Below are positions 7,387-17,918 of a stretch of 64,000 nt of DNA, piece after piece. Numbering within the stretch: the first letter of the stretch is position 1; each line of letters begins with the position of its first letter. The position numbers and the translations under genes were made by a program. A model generated the notes under the pieces. It had not been told where the DNA came from. It ran no database searches and was given only the letters and a program-made list of their open reading frames with translations. The stretch is from Streptococcus sp. HF-1907 (GTDB taxonomy: Bacteria > Bacillota > Bacilli > Lactobacillales > Streptococcaceae): assembly GCF_015594605.1 (NCBI RefSeq), contig NZ_JADNQT010000008.1, forward strand, positions 1 through 64,000, in the 5' to 3' direction.

Positions 7387-8210
7387 TAGTTTTCCTCACT
7401 TAATATGTACTTTTCGATGGCTTCTGCCACTCCTGATTGGTCGTTAGTTCGGCTGGTTACTGCATCAGCTGTCTCCTTGGCAATGTCAACGCCGTTAGCC
7501 ATAGCAACTCCTAGCCCTGCCCATTTTAGCATAGAAAGGTCGTTAGCCTCGTCGCCCATGGCCATGACATTGCTGGCGCTGAGATCAAGATGCTGGGTGA
7601 GAAGATCCAAGCCAAAGGCCTTGTGAACACCCTTAGGCATAATCTCAAAAATGATTTCCCGCGACTTGAAGGCTTCAAAATCCTGATAAAGACTAGCTGG
7701 TAAAAGCTGCAACTGCTGGTCCAAATAGTCCTCGTCCGTCACCGTCACCACCTTGTTGTAAGGAATGTCCAAAGGAATCTCCTCAAAATCCTCCACCTCA
7801 ACAAAGTCAAGCAAGGGATTGGCTTCGTGGTAGCGAGATGACACTCCACGGGATGGCAAGCTGTAAACAATCCCTTCGCTGAGCACATCAAATGGCAGAG
7901 CCAAAGGTTCTAAAATAGCATGAATTTGCTTTAGTTGCTGGCGCGTTAGGGCTGATTTGTCGAGGATTTCTCCAGTGTTGCGTTGCACCAAGCCACCGTT
8001 AAAAGTGATGGAGTAATCATCATCTGAAACCAAGTCTAGGTCTTCTAAGAGGGTTCCGATGGCTCGTAAAGGGCGTCCAGTTGTGATGACAATCTTGACC
8101 CCCTTTTTCCTTGCAGCTCTAAGCGCAGCCTTATTTTCAACCGTCACTTTCTTAGCGCTATTAAAGAGCGTCCCATCCAAGTCCAAAGCTAAAATCTTAA
8201 TGTCTGCCAT
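7386..8210 (-). CDS. Cof-type HAD-superfamily phosphatase
   Basis: A 274-residue HAD hydrolase of the Cof (IIB cap) subfamily. Motif I is ALDLDGTLF (catalytic Asp pair near residues 9 and 11), motif II is in VITTGRP, and motif IV is MGDEANDLSML. These enzymes dephosphorylate sugar phosphates, flavin or pyridoxal phosphates; the exact substrate cannot be told from sequence. It overlaps the upstream HAD gene by three bases and ftsY by one base. It is a tandem paralogue of its upstream neighbour. Confidence 0.92.
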   Translation of the reverse strand: MADIKILALDLDGTLFNSAKKVTVENKAALRAARKKGVKIVITTGRPLRAIGTLLEDLDLVSDDDYSITFNGGLVQRNTGEILDKSALTRQQLKQIHAILEPLALPFDVLSEGIVYSLPSRGVSSRYHEANPLLDFVEVEDFEEIPLDIPYNKVVTVTDEDYLDQQLQLLPASLYQDFEAFKSREIIFEIMPKGVHKAFGLDLLTQHLDLSASNVMAMGDEANDLSMLKWAGLGVAMANGVDIAKETADAVTSRTNDQSGVAEAIEKYILSEEN

Positions 8211-9007
8211 CAGTCCACCAATCCTTCCATGTAGGTCATGACCACCTCGTCTGCGTGATTACCGATAACTTGGTCAGCGGCTTCCTTGATTTCCTTGCGA
8301 GCATTGGCTGTCGCAATGGCTGTTCCAGCCCATTCAAGCATCTCAAGGTCATTGAGATTATCACCAAAAGCCAGCACCTCTTCTGCCTTGATGTCATACT
8401 TCTCACAGAGATGGGCAAGCCCCGTACTCTTATCAACGTGATTAAGAATAATATCGATAGACTTGAAACCAGTCGTCACAGCTGTCGCAAAAGGAATGGC
8501 ATCATTGACCCAGGCCTCCCCTTCACGAACCGTTTCTGCTGTGAAATTAGCTGTCAATTTGAAAATCAGGTCATCCACTTCTTCAAAAGAAGCCACGCGC
8601 TGCACCTTATCATAATATTTCTTAGCAAAATCAACGTATTCATCGTCCGCATCAGCGTGGACATAAGCACCATTTTTTCCTGACAAGAGGTAGTCGTGTC
8701 CGTGAAGATAGGGACTTTCGACCAACTTATTGGCGATGTCGATGTACTGTTTCTTTGTCAAATGTTCTTCATAGACCAGTTCGCCAAATAAAACGACAGC
8801 GGAGCCATTTTCCGCGATAAAAGCCATCTGGTCTTTGAAATCTGCAAAAAGACTTTTCAGAGCCAGCAGAGAGCGACCACTCGCCGCCGCAAAAATGATG
8901 TCCTGCTCCTTAAATTTAGCCAAAACACCAGCCAAACGCTCTTTATCATATGTCCCATGGGCGTCCAAGAAAGTCCCGTCCATGTCTGTTGCTACTAATT
9001 TAATCAT
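8210..9007 (-). CDS. Cof-type HAD-superfamily phosphatase, second paralogue
   Basis: A 265-residue HAD hydrolase. It has the motif ATDMDGTFLD at the N-terminus, AAASGRS as motif II, and AFGDNLNDLEML as motif IV, with a large IIB cap between. Like the following gene it probably acts on small phosphorylated metabolites in the cytosol. The start is ATG 9007 with AGGAGA upstream. A terminator lies between smc and this gene, so this gene may begin a new transcript continuing into ftsY. Confidence 0.92.
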   Translation of the reverse strand: MIKLVATDMDGTFLDAHGTYDKERLAGVLAKFKEQDIIFAAASGRSLLALKSLFADFKDQMAFIAENGSAVVLFGELVYEEHLTKKQYIDIANKLVESPYLHGHDYLLSGKNGAYVHADADDEYVDFAKKYYDKVQRVASFEEVDDLIFKLTANFTAETVREGEAWVNDAIPFATAVTTGFKSIDIILNHVDKSTGLAHLCEKYDIKAEEVLAFGDNLNDLEMLEWAGTAIATANARKEIKEAADQVIGNHADEVVMTYMEGLVD

Positions 9008-9062
9008 TTCGTCTCCTTAATAAAGGGTTCACATTACCATTTTACCATAAATTTGCGTCATA

Positions 9063-9090
9063 TGAAAAACAGAGGAAGGAATCCTCTGCT
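9063..9090 (-). terminator. Terminator downstream of smc
   Basis: On the minus strand CAGAGGA and TCCTCTG form a stem followed by TTTTTC, starting 17 bases beyond the smc stop codon. Confidence 0.85.
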
Positions 9091-9104
9091 TTCTTAAATT
9101 TTCA

Positions 9105-12100
9105 TCAGTTTGTCATGGCTTCGGCTTCCTTGAGTTTGACTGAGACAATCTTGGACACCCCAGATTCTTGCATGGTCACGCCATAAATGCTATCAGCGGC
9201 AGCCATTGTTCCCTTACGGTGGGTCACGACGATGAACTGGCTAGACTTGTCGAAACGATTGAGATAGTCACCAAAACGCTTGACATTAGCTTCATCCAGC
9301 GCCGCCTCCACCTCGTCTAAGATGACAAACGGAATGGTTTTGACGCGGATAATGGCAAATAGCAGAGCTAGAGCCGAGAGAGCCTTCTCCCCACCTGACA
9401 TAAGGTTGAGAGATTGAATCTTCTTGCCTGGCGGTTGCACGGAAATCTCAACCCCAGCTGACAAGAGGTCACCCTCTGTCAAAATCAAATCGGCAGATCC
9501 GCCACCAAACATTTGCACAAAGGTCTGTTTGAAGGACTCACGAATGGCATCGAAGGTCGTCTTGAAGCGACTCTTCACCTCATCATCCATCTCGCCAATG
9601 GTCTCCAAAAGCAGATTCTTAGCGTGCACCAAGTCCTCTTTCTGCGTGTTCAAGAAAGACAAACGCTCATTGACCTCATCAAACTGCTCGATAGCATCCA
9701 GATTGACAGGACCCAGCGCCTTAATGCGACGCACCAAATCTTTCAGGGTTTGACGCGCCAGCTCACTATTTTCCAAAGAAATAGCTTGCGCTCTTGCCTC
9801 ATCCAGACTCATTTGATAATCTTCAGCCAACTGTCTTGCAAAGCCAAGAAGTTTCTCTGAAACTTGCGACACCTGTGCTTCCACTTGCGCCTGCTGACGA
9901 ATAAGTGTTTCATTCTTAGAGGTCTCTTTCTGCAGTTGCTCATCCAAATCCTCCAGCTGAGCTTCCACGTCTTCTAATTCAAAGCGCAAGCGAACCGTAG
10001 CACTCTCATCGTCTTCCTTACGCTCGGTTGCTTGTTTGAGTTGGTCTACTAATTTTGGCAAGTCAGACTCATCTAGTTGGCTTGCTTGGTCTGTTAGCAA
10101 CTGGCGTAGCGCAGCCATTTCACGATTATTTTCAGACAAAGTGATTTCAAGACGGGCCAATTCCGCTGAACCAAATTTTCGCTCGCTAGTCAATTCACGC
10201 TCCGTTAAGCGAGCCTGAGACAATTTTTCAGTCAAATCAGCGACAGTCTGCTGGATAGAATCCTTGTCCTCCTTGATTTGATTGATTGAGGCAGTCAGCT
10301 CAGCTTTTCTAGCTTCAATCTGCTCTAAGTCCGCCTGCAAATCAGCTTTTTTCTGCTCAAAATCCTCGGTATCAACCAGCCCAGCCTCTTTCTGCAAACC
10401 TTGATAAAGCTGGTTCAAGTCCGCCAAACGACTGGCAAACTGCTGGTACTCCAAGTCCGCCTTCTGCTCTTGCAGACGAGCCTGCTCCCCGTCAGCCTTG
10501 AGCCCCGCCAAGTCCATTTGCTTACGCTTGAGACTTTCTTGCAGGTCACTGACTTCTTTTTCTTGGGATAATTGCTGAGCTTGCAGCTTGTTCAATTCCT
10601 CTTTAAGACTGTCAAGTTCAGGCTTGATAAAGATAGTATTATTCTGACGGCTAGCGCCACCTGAGAAGGAACCACCTGGACGCAACTCTGTCCCGTCCAA
10701 AGTCACCAAACGCACCTGATAATTGAGACGACGCTCAGCACTATTAGCATGGTCAATCGTATCAAAAATTGCCGTCATCCCCAAAATATTTTGGAAAATA
10801 TTGCTCAATCGCGCATCATAAGTAACCAAGTCACTAGCAATCCCAAGAAAACCTTGTGAAGTCTGCAATGTCGTTAAATGGTGGTCCCGCAATTCACGCG
10901 CTTTAATCGTTGTCAAAGGCAAGAAGGTCGCACGCCCCTGACGATTTTTCTTCAAGAAAGCGATAGACCGCTTAGCAGCCTCCTCATCTTCAACGATGAC
11001 GTGCTGACTGCTACCACCCAAAGCTATTTCAAGAGCTGTTTGATAATCTTGGTCAAAACTCAAATGCTCACTGACTGCGCCAATAATACCACCGATTTGA
11101 CCCTGCGCCTGCAAAACCGACTTAACCCCAGCATAGAAATTACTGTGATTTTTCAAAATCGACTCTAAACTGCTGATGCGAGCCTGCTTAGACTTAATGG
11201 CATCCAGATTGTCAAATAAAGCAGATTGCTTGGTCTTGTAGTCCTGCTCCATAGCCTGCGCAGCCTGTGCTTCAAGCTGGTAGGCGTCTAAGAGAGATTT
11301 TACTCGCTCCTTACTAGCTTCAAAGGTCACCAAGGCTTCTTTGGCGCTAGTTCGCAAATTTTCCAAGTTGTCTTTGACTTGTTTCAACTCTTGCGAACGC
11401 GCTTCTGAGGCTTGTTTTTGATTGTCCATATCGGACACCAAAGCCGTCAAAGCATTTGAGGTGTCCGCTTCTTTTTGCATGAGCGCGACAAATTCTTCAC
11501 GCAGTTGCTCGATGATTTGGTCTGGGTCTGTTGAAAAGCGGGCTAACTCTGCTTCGAGTTCAGCCATGGTCGCCTTAGTCGCCGATAACTTGTCAGCAAG
11601 TTGCGCTAACTCTTGGTCTTTAGCCTCAATATCAGCCGTCAAACCTTCCCGAGCTTGCTCCAAATCTGACAACTGCTTGCCTGCCTCCGCCTGCTTCTCA
11701 GCCTTCTGAGTCGAAGCCAACTGCAAGAGATCAATTTGACGCTCCAAATCAGACTTGAGACGGGTTACTTCCAGCAAGTCTGCCTGCTTACGCTCCAAGT
11801 CTTGCGAAACCTTCTGGCGCTGATTTTTCAGACTAAGATTTTGATTTTCCAGTTTCTGGCGTTGCTCATAGTAAGCTGACAAATCCGCTTGAACGCTAGC
11901 CAAAACCTCCTTGTGCTGACTCAAATCTGCCTGATTTTTCAAGATGTCTTCGACAAGGATAGCTAGGTGTAATTGCTTGCGCTCCTCTTCGAGGACCAAA
12001 AATTCCTTCGCTGTCGCGGCCTGCTTTTCCAGTGGCTTAACCTGCATGTCCAACTCATAAATAATATCATCCAGACGATCCAAGTTATCCTGGGTCTGGT

Positions 12101-12644
12101 TGAGTTTGGTCTCGGTTTCTTTCTTACGTGTCTTGTATTTGAGGACACCAGCTGCTTCTTCGAAAATCGCTCGGCGTTCCTCTGGTTTACTATTAAAAAT
12201 AGCTTCGACACGCCCTTGAGAAATAATTGAAAAAGAATCACGTCCAAGCCCCGTATCCATAAAGAGATCATGAATATCACGCAAACGAACCTTGCGACCG
12301 TCAATCAGATACTCACTATCACCGCTACGATAAATGCGACGTTCAACACGAATCTCATCATTTTCCCCAGCAATAAAATGATCGCTGTTATCCAAAACAA
12401 CCGTCACTTGTGCATAATTAAGCGGTTTACGATTTTCAGTCCCCGCAAAGATGACGTCGGGCATCTTGCCACCACGAAGGTTTTTAGCAGAGGATTCCCC
12501 CAAAGCCCAGCGAAGACTTTCTGTGATATTAGATTTGCCTGAACCGTTGGGACCAACAACCGCTGTCACGCCCCGATCAAATTCAACCTTTGTCTTGTCT
12601 GCAAAGGACTTGAAGCCCTGCATTTCAATTTCTTTTAAAAACAT
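9105..12644 (-). CDS. smc: Chromosome partition protein SMC
   Basis: A 1179-residue condensin subunit that organises and segregates the chromosome by ATP-driven DNA loop extrusion. Domains in order: N-terminal ATPase lobe with P-loop GPNGSGKS (31-38), first long coiled coil (about 165-500), globular hinge (about 510-680, with GGSFSGGASRQNNTIF), second coiled coil, and C-terminal lobe with the ABC signature NLMSGGEKALSALAL and Walker B VILDEVEAALDEAN. The length is normal for the family. It follows rnc with a seven-base gap; rnc-smc linkage is typical of streptococci. Confidence 0.98.
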   Translation of the reverse strand: MFLKEIEMQGFKSFADKTKVEFDRGVTAVVGPNGSGKSNITESLRWALGESSAKNLRGGKMPDVIFAGTENRKPLNYAQVTVVLDNSDHFIAGENDEIRVERRIYRSGDSEYLIDGRKVRLRDIHDLFMDTGLGRDSFSIISQGRVEAIFNSKPEERRAIFEEAAGVLKYKTRKKETETKLNQTQDNLDRLDDIIYELDMQVKPLEKQAATAKEFLVLEEERKQLHLAILVEDILKNQADLSQHKEVLASVQADLSAYYEQRQKLENQNLSLKNQRQKVSQDLERKQADLLEVTRLKSDLERQIDLLQLASTQKAEKQAEAGKQLSDLEQAREGLTADIEAKDQELAQLADKLSATKATMAELEAELARFSTDPDQIIEQLREEFVALMQKEADTSNALTALVSDMDNQKQASEARSQELKQVKDNLENLRTSAKEALVTFEASKERVKSLLDAYQLEAQAAQAMEQDYKTKQSALFDNLDAIKSKQARISSLESILKNHSNFYAGVKSVLQAQGQIGGIIGAVSEHLSFDQDYQTALEIALGGSSQHVIVEDEEAAKRSIAFLKKNRQGRATFLPLTTIKARELRDHHLTTLQTSQGFLGIASDLVTYDARLSNIFQNILGMTAIFDTIDHANSAERRLNYQVRLVTLDGTELRPGGSFSGGASRQNNTIFIKPELDSLKEELNKLQAQQLSQEKEVSDLQESLKRKQMDLAGLKADGEQARLQEQKADLEYQQFASRLADLNQLYQGLQKEAGLVDTEDFEQKKADLQADLEQIEARKAELTASINQIKEDKDSIQQTVADLTEKLSQARLTERELTSERKFGSAELARLEITLSENNREMAALRQLLTDQASQLDESDLPKLVDQLKQATERKEDDESATVRLRFELEDVEAQLEDLDEQLQKETSKNETLIRQQAQVEAQVSQVSEKLLGFARQLAEDYQMSLDEARAQAISLENSELARQTLKDLVRRIKALGPVNLDAIEQFDEVNERLSFLNTQKEDLVHAKNLLLETIGEMDDEVKSRFKTTFDAIRESFKQTFVQMFGGGSADLILTEGDLLSAGVEISVQPPGKKIQSLNLMSGGEKALSALALLFAIIRVKTIPFVILDEVEAALDEANVKRFGDYLNRFDKSSQFIVVTHRKGTMAAADSIYGVTMQESGVSKIVSVKLKEAEAMTN

Positions 12645-12651
12645 GTCGTCC

Positions 12652-13338
12652 TCATGACAGTGCAGCTAAAGCTTTTTTAGCAGCATCTTGTTCGGCAGCT
12701 TTCTTAGATTTCCCAATTCCCTTACTCAACTCGTCTCCATTGGCAGAAACCGTCACTTCAAAGGTCTTAGCGTGGGCGGGACCACTTTCGTTAGTAACAT
12801 GGTAGTCAATTTGAACATCACCTTTAGCCTGCAACAGTTCTTGAAGGCTGGTCTTGTAGTCTTTCACACGCTCAAAATTCCCTTTTTCAACCTGTGGAAT
12901 CATAACATGAGAAATAAAGTTTTGCACTGTGTCAACACCCTTATCAAGCAACAAAGCACCCAAAAAGGCTTCAAATAAATCTCCAAGGATGGTATCGCGG
13001 TCACGACCACCAGATTTTTCTTCACCGTTACCGAGTTTGATGTAAGCATCAAAACCACACTGACGGCTGAAACTTGCCAACGACTCTTCACGAACAATCA
13101 TTGAGCGCATCTTAGACAAATCCCCTTCTGCCTTGCGTGGGTACTTGATAAATAAATACTGTGAAATTAAGAGTTGAAGAACGGCGTCTCCTAAAAATTC
13201 CAGACGTTCATTATGTGAAATGTTTAGGAGGCGATGTTCATTTGCGTATGAGGTATGAGTAAAAGCTGTCTCCAACAGCGTTTTATCAGTAAAGACAATC
13301 CCATAGTCCTGTTTTAATTTTACTTCTAGTTGTTCCAT
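12652..13338 (-). CDS. rnc: Ribonuclease III
   Basis: A 228-residue double-strand-specific endoribonuclease. The signature [16 protein letters not shown] lies near residues 41-56, and the [10 protein letters not shown] segment with the second acidic metal ligands near 118-128. A C-terminal dsRNA-binding domain runs from about 155 ([11 protein letters not shown] ... [16 protein letters not shown]). It processes rRNA precursors and, in II-A CRISPR systems, cuts the tracrRNA:pre-crRNA duplex. It would therefore serve the CRISPR locus at 51.3-58.8 kb in this same window. The start is ATG 13338 after AAGGAG. Confidence 0.97.
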   Translation of the reverse strand: MEQLEVKLKQDYGIVFTDKTLLETAFTHTSYANEHRLLNISHNERLEFLGDAVLQLLISQYLFIKYPRKAEGDLSKMRSMIVREESLASFSRQCGFDAYIKLGNGEEKSGGRDRDTILGDLFEAFLGALLLDKGVDTVQNFISHVMIPQVEKGNFERVKDYKTSLQELLQAKGDVQIDYHVTNESGPAHAKTFEVTVSANGDELSKGIGKSKKAAEQDAAKKALAALS

Positions 13339-13432
13339 AATGTCTCCTTAATTCTGTGCCGTTCTCCAAGAAACGGTCTGTTTTATTATAGCATATTTTA
13401 CTAGCCCCTTCTACAACTAGGACAGAAATTGA

Positions 13433-13459
13433 CAAAAGAGCAGGAGGCTCTCCTACTCT
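13433..13459 (-). terminator. Terminator at the end of the vic operon
   Basis: On the minus strand AGAGTAGGAG and CTCCTGCTCT pair around three bases, followed by TTTTG. The stem overlaps the stop codon of the YbaN-like gene by one base. Confidence 0.8.
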
Positions 13460-13824
13460 TACTCTTCTTTATCAGGCACCACCTTAAACAGACAATAGGT
13501 TCCAATAGCCGTGCAAATTAGAAGTCCAATCTTGAGAAACAAATGTGGTGCAAAATAAATCGAAATCCCCATCAACAGGTATATTTGCCAAATCATCTTT
13601 TTCTTTTGCTCAGGCGCAATGCTGCGCGTTTCTGCAAAATCTGAAACATAATAGTCATAGACCTTCGTTTGACGCAACCAAGTGTTGAAACGGTCCGAAG
13701 ACCTTGAAAAACAAAAGCCAGCCAACAGTAAAAGCGGTGTCGTCGGAACAACCGGGAGTACAATTCCCGCAAGTCCAAGTGCAAGGCTAATAAAGCCAGT
13801 AATTATTAAAACTGTCTTTTTCAT
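13459..13824 (-). CDS. YbaN/DUF454-family inner membrane protein
   Basis: A 121-residue small membrane protein. Two N-terminal hydrophobic stretches enclose the conserved GIVLPVVPTTPLLLLAGFCF segment, followed by the SSDRFNTWLR motif of DUF454 (YbaN) and two further hydrophobic segments at the C-terminus. Its function is unknown. It lies 17 bases after vicX, so it is the last gene of the vicRKX operon here. Confidence 0.85.
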   Translation of the reverse strand: MKKTVLIITGFISLALGLAGIVLPVVPTTPLLLLAGFCFSRSSDRFNTWLRQTKVYDYYVSDFAETRSIAPEQKKKMIWQIYLLMGISIYFAPHLFLKIGLLICTAIGTYCLFKVVPDKEE

Positions 13825-13841
13825 TTAATCCTTAGTTATCA

Positions 13842-14651
13842 TTAAATTCTTGTTAATGGTGTTGCCGTATCTGGTGAGGTGTCAAAAACAGTGAAGTCTT
13901 TTCCAACACCGAAATCAGCACGCATCAATTGATTTTCCATAGTCATGTGGGCTAGTTCTTTGATGTTATTTTCCTTGCTCAAATGCCCCAGATAAATTTT
14001 CTTGGTGCGATTACCGATGGTGCGAATCATGGTTTCAGCGCCATCTTCATTGGAAAGGTGCCCTTTATCAGATAAGATACGTTGCTTGAGACTCCAAGGA
14101 TAAGCTCCCGAACGCAGAATCTCGATGTCATGGTTAGACTCAATCAAGTAACCGTCAGCATTTTCAATCAATCCAGCCATACGGTCACTCACATAGCCTG
14201 TATCTGTCAACATGACAAAACTCTTATCGTCTTTCATGATGCGGTAAAATTGAGGGTCAACGGCATCATGACTGACCCCGAAACTTTCAATATCCAAGTC
14301 ACCAAAAGTCATCATTTTTCCACGTTCAAAGACATGTTTTTGGGCGGCATCAAGTTTCCCAATCATGTTGCGGTCATCCATAATTTTCCAAGTCTCTTGG
14401 TTAGCATAGACATCCAAATGATACTTGCGTGCCAGCACGCCAACCCCCTTGATGTGGTCTGAATGCTCATGGGTTACCAAAATGGCATCCAAATCTTCAG
14501 GGCTACGGTCAATTTCAGCTAAAAGGCTGGTAACCTTCTTTCCAGTCAACCCCGCATCAATCAAAATTTTCTTCTGAGGCGTTTCCACATAAAAACAGTT
14601 TCCGCTTGACCCAGACGCTAAAATACTATATTTAAATCCCGTTTCAGACAT
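13842..14651 (-). CDS. vicX: VicX/WalJ (YycJ-family) metallo-beta-lactamase-fold hydrolase
   Basis: A 269-residue MBL-fold enzyme. The metal-binding motif THEHSDHIKG (HxHxDH) lies at about residues 60-69, with later ligands in FGVSHDAVDP, LTDTGY and YLGHLSKEN. VicX/WalJ proteins are linked to DNA and cell-wall homeostasis and are part of the essential VicRK regulon. The gene begins four bases after the vicK stop, in the canonical vicR-vicK-vicX order. Confidence 0.95.
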   Translation of the reverse strand: MSETGFKYSILASGSSGNCFYVETPQKKILIDAGLTGKKVTSLLAEIDRSPEDLDAILVTHEHSDHIKGVGVLARKYHLDVYANQETWKIMDDRNMIGKLDAAQKHVFERGKMMTFGDLDIESFGVSHDAVDPQFYRIMKDDKSFVMLTDTGYVSDRMAGLIENADGYLIESNHDIEILRSGAYPWSLKQRILSDKGHLSNEDGAETMIRTIGNRTKKIYLGHLSKENNIKELAHMTMENQLMRADFGVGKDFTVFDTSPDTATPLTRI

Positions 14652-14654
14652 TTT

Positions 14655-16004
14655 TTATTCTTCGTCATCCTCCCATTCATCATAGACAACAGCCTCTTTA
14701 TCATAAGGCAAGACAATGGTAAATGTTGACCCCTTGCCATAGTCGCTCTTAGCCCAAATGAAGCCTTTGTGCTGTTTGACAATCTCCTTAGCGATAGCTA
14801 GACCAAGTCCCGTACCACCTTGAGCACGGCTACGCGCCTTATCAACGCGATAAAAACGGTCAAAAATCAACGGTAAATCCTTTTTAGGAATTCCCAGACC
14901 TTCATCAGAGATAGAAATAATCAGCTGCGCTTCTGTCGTTCGCATGCTAACCGTAATACGACCACCGTCTGGCGAATATTTGATAGCATTGTTTAGAATA
15001 TTATCCAAAACCTGCGTCATCTTATCCGTATCAATTTCCATCCAAATGGAACTCAACGGATAGTCACGAATGATTTCATAACTCTTACCTGCCGTTGTCT
15101 GCTGATTTTTAATCTGATCAAAACGGTTGAGAATAGAGGTCATGAAAGCAGTGAAATTAGTCATTTCGATATCCAAGCGCGTCACCTGATTATCAATCCG
15201 AGAAAGAGCAAGCAAATCCGAAATCATTCGCATCATGCGGTTGGTTTCATCCAAAGATACCTTGATAAAACTTGGTGCCACGTCCTCTTTGAGAGCACCT
15301 TCATCTAAGGCCTCTAAGTAGGATTTTACCGAGGTCAATGGCGTACGCAGCTCATGGCTAACATTGGATACGAAGAGACGACGTTCCCGTTCTTCCTTCT
15401 CCTGCTCAGTCGTATCATGAGCTACCGCAACCAAACCAGAAATAAAGCCAGACTCCCGACGATTGAGGGCAAATCGGATACGCAACGTAACAAATTCACC
15501 ATTCTCATCACGACGATTGATAACCACCTCGGGCGTCTTTGCCAGCAAATCATTGAAGGTATAGGGATTATCTTTCCCCAGAATATCAACAATATTCAAA
15601 CCCAGAGCCTTATCACGTTCTAAGTTGAACTGGCGCTGAGCCATCTCATTAATCATGGTAATCTTACCGGTACGGTCTGTCGCAAACACCCCATCTGTCA
15701 TGTAAGTCAAGATATTTGCCAAACGATTTTTCTCCTGAGCAAGATTTTCATGTGCCAAGCGAAAAACTTCCGATAAATCATTTAAATGATTACTCAAATC
15801 CACCAAATCCGAATCACCCTGAATAGTCAGAGCATCCGAATAATTCCCCGAAATGAGCTCTCTGACCTTATTATTAAGCGCCCGAATGTTCTCTGCCATC
15901 CGAAAATCACGAATAGCTAAATAAACAAAGTAGACTGCCACAAAGGCTAATAGAAATAGCAGAGCTAGTTCAAAGGTGTGTAAATTTCCAAAAATATTAC
16001 TCAT
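14655..16004 (-). CDS. vicK: Cell-wall stress sensor histidine kinase VicK/WalK
   Basis: A 449-residue membrane kinase. It has one N-terminal membrane helix (about 11-31) with almost no extracellular part, the streptococcal form of WalK. A HAMP-like linker, a PAS domain (about 93-200, [19 protein letters not shown]) and the HisKA domain with phospho-acceptor His217 in [11 protein letters not shown] follow. The HATPase domain shows [23 protein letters not shown] and [14 protein letters not shown]. It phosphorylates VicR to control peptidoglycan hydrolase genes. It overlaps the vicR end by eight bases. Confidence 0.97.
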   Translation of the reverse strand: MSNIFGNLHTFELALLFLLAFVAVYFVYLAIRDFRMAENIRALNNKVRELISGNYSDALTIQGDSDLVDLSNHLNDLSEVFRLAHENLAQEKNRLANILTYMTDGVFATDRTGKITMINEMAQRQFNLERDKALGLNIVDILGKDNPYTFNDLLAKTPEVVINRRDENGEFVTLRIRFALNRRESGFISGLVAVAHDTTEQEKEERERRLFVSNVSHELRTPLTSVKSYLEALDEGALKEDVAPSFIKVSLDETNRMMRMISDLLALSRIDNQVTRLDIEMTNFTAFMTSILNRFDQIKNQQTTAGKSYEIIRDYPLSSIWMEIDTDKMTQVLDNILNNAIKYSPDGGRITVSMRTTEAQLIISISDEGLGIPKKDLPLIFDRFYRVDKARSRAQGGTGLGLAIAKEIVKQHKGFIWAKSDYGKGSTFTIVLPYDKEAVVYDEWEDDEE

Positions 16005-16707
16005 AAGACTTCATGTAGTAACCGACACCACGACGTGTCAAGATGTACTCAGGACGTCCTGGTGTGTCCTCAATTTTTTCACGGAGACGACGAATAGTGA
16101 CATCAACCGTCCGCACATCACCGAAATAATCATATCCCCAAACCGTTTCAAGTAAATGCTCACGCGTCATCACTTGTCCCATATGGCTAGCAAGGTGGTG
16201 AAGCAGTTCAAATTCACGGTGAGTCAATTCAATCTCTTCCCCACGTTTTTTAGCGATGAAGGCATCTGGCAAAATTTGAAGCTCACCGATGCTAATATCT
16301 GATGAAGTATTTTGGGCACTTTCTTCTGCAACAGCTGTTTCAATATTTTCCGTACGACGAAGGTGAGCTTTGACACGCGCTAGCAACTCACGATTAGAAA
16401 AAGGCTTAGTCACATAGTCATCAGCTCCAATTTCAAGACCGATAACCTTGTCAAATTCGCTATCTTTGGCAGACAACATAATAATCGGAATATGGCTAGT
16501 CTTACGGACTTCCTTAGCCACCTCAAGCCCATCAAGTTCTGGCAACATCAAATCCAAGATAATCAAATCTGGATTTTCTTCCTCAAACTTGGAAATAGCT
16601 TCGCGACCATCAAAAGCAGTCACTGTCTCATAACCCTCTTTGGTCAAATTAAATTTAATAATATCCGAAATCGGTTTTTCATCATCTACAATAAGAATTT
16701 TTTTCAT
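15997..16707 (-). CDS. vicR: Essential response regulator VicR/WalR
   Basis: A 236-residue OmpR-family regulator. The receiver domain (1-120) shows VDDEKP, the phospho-acceptor Asp52 in [13 protein letters not shown], and K near 101 in DDYVTKPF. The C-terminal winged-helix domain (about 135-233) shows [24 protein letters not shown] use ATG 16707, which has GAGGT seven bases upstream, over a longer upstream frame starting at 16776 that lacks family similarity. It is the first gene of the vic operon. Confidence 0.97.
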   Translation of the reverse strand: MKKILIVDDEKPISDIIKFNLTKEGYETVTAFDGREAISKFEEENPDLIILDLMLPELDGLEVAKEVRKTSHIPIIMLSAKDSEFDKVIGLEIGADDYVTKPFSNRELLARVKAHLRRTENIETAVAEESAQNTSSDISIGELQILPDAFIAKKRGEEIELTHREFELLHHLASHMGQVMTREHLLETVWGYDYFGDVRTVDVTIRRLREKIEDTPGRPEYILTRRGVGYYMKSYE

Positions 16708-17045
16708 GGAATATACCTCGTAGGTCTTTCTAAACAGAGCAACAAGCATTCTGTCACATCGCAGTCTCCCTAGCAAAAGTCAGAAGACGTCCTTTATATT
16801 ATATCAAAAACAGGGATATAAGTTAACTATCAGACCATTTCAATTGCGCAACAAGTCTGTAAAAGACTTTTTATGAAAACACTGACTTCACTCATAATTA
16901 GATTACTTTTCTCAGAATATCAGCCAAATATAAATTGTCAGAACCTTTACAAAAAAATATTTTGCTGATTTTATATAGCGTTTCCAACCCTTATGACATC
17001 TGATGGAAGTAATTATTGGGGACTATTTAAAATTGTCAGAAAATA
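16708..17045. other. Divergent intergenic region between vicR and the amino-acid transporter
   Basis: AT-rich spacer without coding signal. It must hold the vicR promoter on the minus strand, but I could not choose a clear hexamer pair. The plus-strand promoter for the transporter operon starts at 17046. Confidence 0.5.
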
Positions 17046-17074
17046 TTGACTTTAAGTTTTTTTTATGATAGAAT
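17046..17074 (+). promoter_or_regulatory. Sigma-70-type promoter of the amino-acid ABC transporter operon
   Basis: TTGACT at 17046-17051 and TAGAAT at 17069-17074 are separated by exactly 17 bases. The inferred start near 17081 leaves a leader of about 50 bases before the ATG at 17133. Confidence 0.8.
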
Positions 17075-17132
17075 ATCTCTATCTTACGATACTTATGTTA
17101 GAAAACCTAACAAAGATTCCTTAGGAGGACTT

Positions 17133-17903
17133 ATGGCACTCATTGAATACAAAAATGTCGATAAATATTACGGCAACTATCACGCACTAAGAAACATCAA
17201 CCTTGAAATCGAAGAAGGTCAAGTTGTTGTTTTGCTTGGACCATCTGGTTCTGGTAAATCAACCCTCATCCGTACCATGAATGCACTTGAATCTATCAAA
17301 ACTGGTAGTTTGAAAGTCAATGGACACGAGTTGGCTAACGCTAGCGCTAAAGACCTCGTTCAACTTCGTAAAGAAGTCGGCATGGTCTTCCAACACTTCA
17401 ACCTTTATCCGCATAAAACTGTCCTTGAAAATATCACCTTAGCCCCAACCAAAGTTTTGGGACAATCTCAAGCTGAGGCTGAAAAAATCGCTGAGAAATA
17501 TTTGACTTACGTTAATATGTGGGACCGTAAAGATTCTTACCCAGGTATGCTATCAGGTGGTCAAAAACAACGTATAGCCATCGCCCGTGGTCTTGCCATG
17601 CAACCAAAACTATTGCTCTTCGATGAACCAACATCAGCCCTTGACCCAGAAACTATCGGTGACGTTCTTGCAGTTATGCAAAATCTTGCCAAAGAAGGGA
17701 TGAACATGGTTGTCGTTACCCACGAAATGGGCTTTGCTCGTGAAGTAGCTGACCGTATCATCTTCATGGCTGAGGGTCAAATCCTTGTCGACACTACAGA
17801 TGTTCAAGGATTCTTCGACAACCCAACTGAACCACGCGCTAAACAATTCCTCAGCAAGATTATCAATCACACCAGTGAAAAAGTCAAAGTTGACGGGGAA
17901 TAA
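17133..17903 (+). CDS. GlnQ-type polar amino-acid ABC transporter ATPase
   Basis: A 256-residue ABC ATPase. Walker A GPSGSGKST is at 36-44, the Q-loop is in VFQHFNLYPHKTVLENI, the signature is LSGGQKQRIAIARGLA, and Walker B is LLLFDEPTSALDPE, followed by the H-loop VVTHEMGF. Sequence around these motifs is that of the glutamine/glutamate/aspartate uptake family. The start at 17133 has a perfect AGGAGG upstream; a frame opening at 17046 would begin inside the promoter. It is the first gene of a four-gene operon with a binding protein and two permeases. Confidence 0.94.
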   Translation: MALIEYKNVDKYYGNYHALRNINLEIEEGQVVVLLGPSGSGKSTLIRTMNALESIKTGSLKVNGHELANASAKDLVQLRKEVGMVFQHFNLYPHKTVLENITLAPTKVLGQSQAEAEKIAEKYLTYVNMWDRKDSYPGMLSGGQKQRIAIARGLAMQPKLLLFDEPTSALDPETIGDVLAVMQNLAKEGMNMVVVTHEMGFAREVADRIIFMAEGQILVDTTDVQGFFDNPTEPRAKQFLSKIINHTSEKVKVDGE

Positions 17904-17918
17904 AAGGTGGTCTATTCG

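Noticed and set aside
16708..16776. An N-terminal extension of vicR by 23 residues
   Set aside because: The extra residues do not match the family and the ribosome binding site fits ATG 16707.
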